A program made the translations under genes and the position numbers. DNA of 11,587 nucleotides, from the NCBI GenBank assembly GCA_963854565.1, contig CAWKZT010000054.1, positions 1-11,587 of the forward strand, read 5' to 3'. Positions 6,989-11,587 of the stretch are shown piece by piece (the stretch's first letter is position 1; the number at the start of each line of letters is the position of its first letter). This stretch comes from CAWKZT01 sp963854565. GTDB lineage: Bacteria > Actinomycetota > Acidimicrobiia > Acidimicrobiales > JAHEJN01. The notes under the pieces were generated by a model. That model searched no databases, was not told the DNA's origin, and was given only the letters and a program-made list of their open reading frames with translations.

Positions 6989-8125
6989 ACGACGCTTCTG
7001 CTTGCGAGGCCGGGCCGGAATTGCCGCCTGCTGGGCCGAACCCAGAGAAGTCTTCGTGTCGAGGCGCTTGACCTTGTTCTCGTCACGCTTCTGGCGAGGG
7101 CGGGTTGTTGTGGAGGATGCCATGGCCGCGAGATCTCTGCGTGACACCCTTTCGGTCTTGCCAACCAGTTCTGCATACCGTGGTTCGCGACGCTTTAGCC
7201 AGTTGACAATAGGCCCAGCCACGAACATCGACGAGTAGGTACCCGCCAGCATGCCAATGACGAGCGCTATGGCGAACTCCTTAAGCGTTACCGCTCCGAA
7301 GCCAAATGAACCGACCAGCAACACCATCAACACCGGCAACACCGACGTGATCGTCGTGTTTATCGAACGCATGACGACCTGGTTGAGCGACAAATTCATG
7401 ATGTCGTCGTACCCGACCTTGCCGGCCAATGACGGGCGAACCTCGTTCTCTTGGACGCGGTCAAATACCACCAAGGTGTCGTACAACGAATAGCCAAGAA
7501 TAGTCAGGAAGGCAATAACTGTTGCGGAGGTGACTTCGAACTGGAAAAGGGAGTACACGCCGACGGTAATTAAGATGTCGTGCACCAGCGCGGCCAACGC
7601 GCCGACAGCCATGCGCCATTCGGTACGGAACGACAGGTAAAAAGAAATAGCAATCAGAAAGACCACCAACGCTGTTTCGGCCTTGTTGGTTACATCATCA
7701 CCCCAGGAGGCAGATATGTCGTTGAAGCTGACGTTGTCCGCAGACGTGCCAGCCAATTCGGCTAGCGCCCGAGCTACCTCGGCGCCGACTGTGGCGTGAT
7801 CGGCCGCGACCTCGGCCCGAACCTGCACGGTTCCGTCGCCTGTCTGAATAATGGCGTCACCGAAGCCAATGTCGGCCATGGCGTCGCGGACTTCACCAGC
7901 TCCTAGATCGGCTTCGACTTCCCAAACTAAGCCGCCTTCAAATTCGATGCCGAGGTTAAGTCCACGTACCAGCAGTGAAGCGCCAAATATAAGCACCAAA
8001 ACCATCGAGACCATGGCGCCACGTTTCCACCACTTGTGAAAATTGATGTCGAGTTCGTTGTTGTACGCCCGGTGGAACCACGAGCTTTGCGGGGTGATCG
8101 GGTCTTGGCTTATCACGTCGCTCAT
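6983..8125 (-). CDS. secF: Protein translocase subunit SecF
   Basis: This 380-residue membrane protein works with SecD to drive the late steps of Sec export using the proton-motive force. TM1 spans about 37-54 and leads into GIEFEGG (59-65), where Glu replaces the usual Asp. An exocytoplasmic domain follows (about 66-148). TM2 to TM4 lie at about 152-170, 173-193 and 201-221. The SecF signature GYSLYDTLVVFDR (211-223) keeps Asp216 and Arg223, and RSINTT is at 253-258. TM5 and TM6 end near 306. A tail of roughly 70 residues rich in Arg and Lys follows, longer than in E. coli. The start is the ATG at 8125: it forms an ATGA overlap with the secD stop and has AAGGGAGAGG 7 nt upstream. A more upstream in-frame start at 8164 would overlap secD by 43 nt and is less likely. 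Confidence 0.96.
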   Translation of the reverse strand: MSDVISQDPITPQSSWFHRAYNNELDINFHKWWKRGAMVSMVLVLIFGASLLVRGLNLGIEFEGGLVWEVEADLGAGEVRDAMADIGFGDAIIQTGDGTVQVRAEVAADHATVGAEVARALAELAGTSADNVSFNDISASWGDDVTNKAETALVVFLIAISFYLSFRTEWRMAVGALAALVHDILITVGVYSLFQFEVTSATVIAFLTILGYSLYDTLVVFDRVQENEVRPSLAGKVGYDDIMNLSLNQVVMRSINTTITSVLPVLMVLLVGSFGFGAVTLKEFAIALVIGMLAGTYSSMFVAGPIVNWLKRREPRYAELVGKTERVSRRDLAAMASSTTTRPRQKRDENKVKRLDTKTSLGSAQQAAIPARPRKQKRRN

Positions 8126-9678
8126 GTCGTGGCCTCTCCCTTGCTCGTGGGTAAGCCCATCCAACGAGGGTTCCGTTCAGCTTTGCTGGTTCGGGACAAT
8201 ATCTTGACCAGTGGTCGCAAGAAGAAATAGGTGGCCACTAAGTCGAGAATCGATGCGAGGCCCAGCATGAACGCAAACTCGCGAACCGAACTGACCGTCA
8301 GCACGTACAAGATGAATGCGCCGATCAACGAAGCCATGTTGGCCCAGAAGATAGTGCGGTAAGCCACGGGGAACGACCGGTCGACAGCCGACATGAGGAT
8401 GCGTCCGCTGACGATGTCCTCTTTGATGTGCTCGAAGTAAACCACGTTGGAATCGAGCGATACACCCATTGAGACAATGAGGCCGACCACACCCGCGATT
8501 GTGAGGGTGACACCGCTGAAGAAGAACCCGGTCTCGCTGAAGAACGAAACCAGTATCCACAACATGGCACCAGATACAAACAAGCTGAGCAAAGCGGCGA
8601 CACCAAGCATGCGGTAGTACCAAATCATGTAGGCAGCTACCAGGGACAGTCCGATGATGCCAGAAATGATTCCGGCCCGAAGCGAATCGCTACCCAGGCT
8701 GGACGACACCGTGCGCACACGCTGCTGATCAAGTTGGATGGGAAGTGATCCGTAACGAAGCACTAATGCCGTGTCCTCGGCCTCGGCCTGGGTGAATGCA
8801 CCTGAGATCTGGATACCACTGCGTTCGAAGGCTGGGACACCGATGGTCGGACTGGACTCCACGTTGCCGTCCAGCACAATGGCCATACGACCGCGTGGCG
8901 AATTACCCGCATCGACACCCGTAAACGGGCAAATCGGAGTACCGGAATAACACTGGCTCGACATGTCATTGAACAAGCCAATGCCACCGTCGCCCGCGTG
9001 CATGGTGAGGTTGATAGTCCAATTGAAATTGGAGTTGAACGCGTCAGCTGTTTCGACGGCGGAACCCAACAGGTAGGCCGTCTCGCCCGCGACAGTCGTG
9101 CTCGGAACTGGGCCCAGATAGTAGCGAGTGATGACTTCTCCAGAACTGTCACGTTGTTCGAGAAGCACTGGCTGATCGCGATCGATGTCTTCGGTGCGAG
9201 TGGTGGGCTGAGCGGAGAGTGCCGCTAGGTCGACCACGCAGTCGGCGTTGTCGGTGGAAACGGACGGAACAACTGCGTCGGTGGATTCGGGTGGAATCCC
9301 GGCACTTGTGATCGGCACAACGGCACACACGGGCCGGAACTGCAACTCTGCGGTGGTTCCGATGAGTTCGATAGCCCGTTGTTGATCCTCGACATCGGGC
9401 AACTGCACAACAATGCGGTCCCCCTGCCGGGTGATATCGGGCTGGGCAACTGCGAGCGCATCGACACGGTTACGAAGAATCTCGACCGCCTGATCGAGGT
9501 CCTCGTTGGTAGGACCGTCGGGTTGATCGGGGTTGTCGACAGCTACGAGAACAACCTCGACACCACCGGTGAGGTCAATACCAAGAAGAGGCCGGAAGCC
9601 CGCCGCAATGGTTGCAACTAGGGCAATGCCGACCAGGGCCATAATGCCGAGCAGGGGAAGAAACCCGTTCTTACGCAT
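8122..9678 (-). CDS. secD: Protein translocase subunit SecD
   Basis: This 518-residue partner of SecF in the SecDF-YajC complex has TM1 at about 7-26 followed by LGIDLTGG (32-39), the family signature. NRVDALAVAQPDI (70-82) is in the first exocytoplasmic subdomain. The large outer domain continues to about residue 335 and includes GRMAIVLDGNVESSP. Five further TM segments then span roughly 335-485. They contain SMGVSLDSNVVYFEHIKED (403-421), the SecD counterpart of the conserved Asp/Glu membrane motif. Four cysteines (118, 147, 243, 250) lie in the outer domain. The ATG follows the yajC stop by 2 nt with no obvious Shine-Dalgarno sequence, and the stop overlaps secF as ATGA. SecD and SecF are separate proteins here, not fused. 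Confidence 0.97.
   Translation of the reverse strand: MRKNGFLPLLGIMALVGIALVATIAAGFRPLLGIDLTGGVEVVLVAVDNPDQPDGPTNEDLDQAVEILRNRVDALAVAQPDITRQGDRIVVQLPDVEDQQRAIELIGTTAELQFRPVCAVVPITSAGIPPESTDAVVPSVSTDNADCVVDLAALSAQPTTRTEDIDRDQPVLLEQRDSSGEVITRYYLGPVPSTTVAGETAYLLGSAVETADAFNSNFNWTINLTMHAGDGGIGLFNDMSSQCYSGTPICPFTGVDAGNSPRGRMAIVLDGNVESSPTIGVPAFERSGIQISGAFTQAEAEDTALVLRYGSLPIQLDQQRVRTVSSSLGSDSLRAGIISGIIGLSLVAAYMIWYYRMLGVAALLSLFVSGAMLWILVSFFSETGFFFSGVTLTIAGVVGLIVSMGVSLDSNVVYFEHIKEDIVSGRILMSAVDRSFPVAYRTIFWANMASLIGAFILYVLTVSSVREFAFMLGLASILDLVATYFFLRPLVKILSRTSKAERNPRWMGLPTSKGEATT
8133..8142 (-). promoter_or_regulatory. Ribosome binding site deciding the secF start
   Basis: AAGGGAGAGG on the minus strand ends 7 nt before the ATG at 8125. 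It lies inside the last codons of secD and supports re-initiation at the ATGA overlap rather than the longer frame from 8164. Confidence 0.7.
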
Positions 9679-9680
9679 GA

Positions 9681-9995
9681 TTAGCTAATTGGGCCTTCGT
9701 GGTCGATTTCGTCGTCATCATCGTCGGCATCGTCATAGCTGATAATGCTCGATACCGATTCGCGAGTGGCCTTGACCTCGACGCCATCGGCAACTTCGAG
9801 AAACAGCGTTGGGCCGTCAAACTCGGTGATGACACCGTAGATACCTGACGAGGTCAGTACTTCGTCACCCACCTCGAGAGACGCCAAGGTCTCGCGTTGT
9901 TCTGCGAGTTGTTTTTGTTGCGGGCGAATCATGAAAAAGTACATGATTGCGAGCAGTGGGAGGAAAATTACAAGCGAGGCCATAAGGACGACCAC
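9681..9995 (-). CDS. yajC: Preprotein translocase subunit YajC
   Basis: This 104-residue small membrane protein associates with SecDF. It has one N-terminal TM segment (about 5-22) followed by the family hallmark MIRPQQKQ (22-29), then a compact cytoplasmic domain with GDEVLTSSGIYGVI (43-56). The tail is strongly acidic, with a run of Asp near residues 91-98. The GTG at 9995 gives 104 residues. An ATG four codons later (9983) is a reasonable alternative, since neither start has a clear Shine-Dalgarno sequence. The gene lies 44 nt after tgt and 2 nt before secD, the classic yajC-secD-secF order. Confidence 0.93.
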   Translation of the reverse strand: MVVLMASLVIFLPLLAIMYFFMIRPQQKQLAEQRETLASLEVGDEVLTSSGIYGVITEFDGPTLFLEVADGVEVKATRESVSSIISYDDADDDDDEIDHEGPIS

Positions 9996-10039
9996 TGTAG
10001 CGCCCGAGCACTCACTCCGGCCCTCGTCCGGTCACGTTC

Positions 10040-11152
10040 CTAGTCTCCCCAAACGCGGTTTATCTCGACCCTAAGTTGCTCAAAGGATCCCGACTCGATA
10101 GCCAGACGCGTGCGCTTCATGAGGTCTAACACCCAAGCAATGTTATGCAACGTGCAAATCCGGGCGGCAGTGGGCTCGCCAACCTGCAAAAGATGCCGCA
10201 GATAGCCCTTAGACCAGTGATTTGCCGGACTTTCTGCAAACCCAGGATCGAGTGACTCAGTGGAATTGGTGAACTCGGCTCGCCGAAGATTGACGCGGCC
10301 CTGCGAAGTCAGCAACGTACCGTGGCGGGCCAAGCGGCTCGGGAGTACACAGTCGAACATGTCGACCCCACGGGCCACAGATTCAATAATCCCCACGGGG
10401 TCACCCAACCCCATGAAGTAGCGGGGTTGTTCGGTTGGCAATAAGTCCGTAGTGGCGGCCAGAGCGGGAAGCATGCGATCTCGTTCTTCGCCCACCGACA
10501 ATCCGCCAATGGCGTAGCCATCGAACCCTTGGGCCACCGTTGATTCGGCCGACCTGCGTCGCAGATCAAGATCGGTACCCCCTTGCACAATACCGAACTG
10601 ACTTTGGCGACCTGCGGCCTCGTTGTGGTCCAGGAAATGTTGTCGGCCACGAGCGGCCCAGTCTGTTGTGCGGTTTACCGCAGCCTGCAATGTGTGGGCA
10701 TCGGCGGGCAGGGCAGGACACACGTCGAGCACCATTTGAATGTCGGCACCGATGGCGGCTTGGATGTCCACTGCGCTTTCTGGTGTCAGCACATGGGTGG
10801 AACCGTCGTAGGTCGACTTGAAGACCGCTCCCTCGTCGTCAACCTTGGGCTTTAACGAAAAGATCTGGTAGCCGCCAGAATCGGTAAGCATGTGCCCGTG
10901 CCATTGGGTGAACTCGTGCAGTCCACCCAAGCTCTCCACGACATCGGCTCCGGGGCGCAACATGAGATGGTAGGTGTTCGCCAAAACCACCTGCGCTCCA
11001 AGATCCTCCAGATCGCGGGAGCTCAGATGCTTCACCGCTCCCTTGGTGCCGACGGGCATGAAACAAGGTGTGGTGAATGTGCCATGGGCTGTCGTCACCG
11101 TTCCGGTACGAGCTCCCCCGTCGGTGGCAGTTTCGGTAAAGGTGGCTTTCAT
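10040..11152 (-). CDS. tgt: tRNA-guanine transglycosylase lacking the zinc-binding cysteines
   Basis: This 370-residue enzyme exchanges guanine 34 of tRNAs Asp, Asn, His and Tyr for preQ1 in queuosine synthesis. The (beta/alpha)8 core is well conserved. LTDSGGYQIFSL (89-100) holds catalytic Asp91. The base-recognition segments are LDVCPALP (142-149), FGIVQGG (186-192) and IGGLSVGE (215-222). Val220 is of the bacterial, preQ1-type pocket. MFDCVLPSRLARHG (265-278) holds the nucleophile Asp267. The oddity is the zinc site. Where bacterial TGTs have CxCxxC, this protein has GFAESPA (304-310), so Phe305, Glu307 and Ala310 replace the three Cys, while the fourth ligand His336 (in LHN) is kept. The spacing is unchanged and the frame intact. 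The start ATG overlaps the queA stop as ATGA. Confidence 0.94.
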   Translation of the reverse strand: MKATFTETATDGGARTGTVTTAHGTFTTPCFMPVGTKGAVKHLSSRDLEDLGAQVVLANTYHLMLRPGADVVESLGGLHEFTQWHGHMLTDSGGYQIFSLKPKVDDEGAVFKSTYDGSTHVLTPESAVDIQAAIGADIQMVLDVCPALPADAHTLQAAVNRTTDWAARGRQHFLDHNEAAGRQSQFGIVQGGTDLDLRRRSAESTVAQGFDGYAIGGLSVGEERDRMLPALAATTDLLPTEQPRYFMGLGDPVGIIESVARGVDMFDCVLPSRLARHGTLLTSQGRVNLRRAEFTNSTESLDPGFAESPANHWSKGYLRHLLQVGEPTAARICTLHNIAWVLDLMKRTRLAIESGSFEQLRVEINRVWGD

Positions 11153-11587
11153 TGCGACCGTTCTAACAACATCGCGTCGCCAAAGGACAAGAAGCGGTAC
11201 TTCTCTTCGATAGCGGTTCGGTAAATGTCACGCCATTTGGGGCCGACAAACGCGTCGATCATGACTAATAGAGACGATTTCGGGAGGTGGAAATTTGTAA
11301 GCATCACGTCGACTACCGAAAAGTCGTACGGAGCACGAATGAAGATGTCGGTTCGCCCGAACAGTTCGTGGCGCGAGGCCGCCGATTCAAGGGCTCGCAC
11401 CGAAGTGGTCCCCACCGCAACAACTCGTTTAGCCGCGGACACTTTGTCCCAGGTCTCGGCCGACACGTTGTAAGACTCGGTGTGCATTATGTGCTCATCA
11501 AGACTCGCGGCGCTGAGCGGTCGGAACGTGTCGAGACCCACGACGAGTTCGACTCGAGCCAACTCGATGTTCTTGGCTGCTAATTGA
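11149..11587 (-). CDS. queA: S-adenosylmethionine:tRNA ribosyltransferase-isomerase QueA, C-terminal part
   Basis: The frame enters from the right edge and supplies the last 145 codons. QueA transfers and isomerises the ribosyl group of SAM onto preQ1-modified tRNA, giving epoxyqueuosine, the step after TGT. Family motifs visible are VGLDTFRPL, then DEHIMHTE, the segment VVAVGTTSVRALES, TNFHLPKSSLLV and the C-terminal YRFLSFGDAMLL. No disruption is seen, and the 5' end and promoter lie outside the window. Its stop overlaps the tgt start (ATGA), so both queuosine steps are probably translated together at the head of this part of the operon. Confidence 0.94.
   Translation of the reverse strand, partial: QLAAKNIELARVELVVGLDTFRPLSAASLDEHIMHTESYNVSAETWDKVSAAKRVVAVGTTSVRALESAASRHELFGRTDIFIRAPYDFSVVDVMLTNFHLPKSSLLVMIDAFVGPKWRDIYRTAIEEKYRFLSFGDAMLLERSQ

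Noticed and set aside
8126..8164. Extended secF start giving 13 more residues
   Set aside because: It would overlap secD by 43 nt. The ATG at 8125 has a strong ribosome site and the typical ATGA overlap.
10223..10243. Frameshift as an explanation for the missing zinc cysteines in tgt
   Set aside because: The frame reads through cleanly, residues before and after align with the family, and the segment has the same length as CxCxxC in other TGTs.
1..11587. tRNA, CRISPR, insertion sequence, riboswitch or T-box elements
   Set aside because: None was recognised. Gaps between genes are short, and the hisS-aspS pair here has no T-box-like leader.

Overview
This window looks like ordinary actinobacterial chromosome. 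Ten housekeeping genes in a row, all on the minus strand, are followed by an unrelated DUF222-family gene on the same strand. The base composition is moderately GC-rich by eye. The yajC-secD-secF-apt-rel order, a DUF222 (13E12-type) protein, the long bifunctional Rel and an AspRS with the non-discriminating type of anticodon-domain residues all point to Actinobacteria. A deep branch such as Acidimicrobiia is my best guess, but that is an inference from protein style and gene order, not a search.

Layout in transcription order (right to left): queA (3' part only, running off the right edge), tgt, yajC, secD, secF, apt, rel (relA/spoT), a pterin-4a-carbinolamine dehydratase, hisS, aspS, then a 234-bp gap and the N-terminal 172 codons of a DUF222 protein that runs off the left edge. 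Packing is very tight. There are ATGA stop/start overlaps at queA-tgt, secD-secF and hisS-aspS, a directly abutting TAG-ATG at rel-PCD, and gaps of 2-3 nt at yajC-secD and apt-rel. The looser joints are tgt-yajC (44 nt), secF-apt (33 nt, with a strong inverted repeat) and PCD-hisS (80 nt, with two small inverted repeats). These are the likeliest places for internal termination or new transcription starts.

Functions: QueA and TGT make queuosine at position 34 of tRNAs Asp, Asn, His and Tyr. YajC, SecD and SecF form the accessory complex of the Sec translocon. Apt salvages adenine, Rel makes and degrades (p)ppGpp, and HisRS and AspRS charge tRNAs. If AspRS is non-discriminating, as its residues suggest, the two synthetases serve three of the four queuosine tRNAs whose modification genes sit at the head of the same cluster.

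I found no mobile element, CRISPR array, RNA gene or clearly new multi-gene system. The most notable points are a TGT that has lost all three zinc-binding cysteines while keeping its catalytic residues, an inverted repeat that contains the secF stop codon and overlaps a possible promoter for apt, and two genes (apt, hisS) that lack a Shine-Dalgarno sequence but have a TANNNT hexamer placed as expected for leaderless transcripts.
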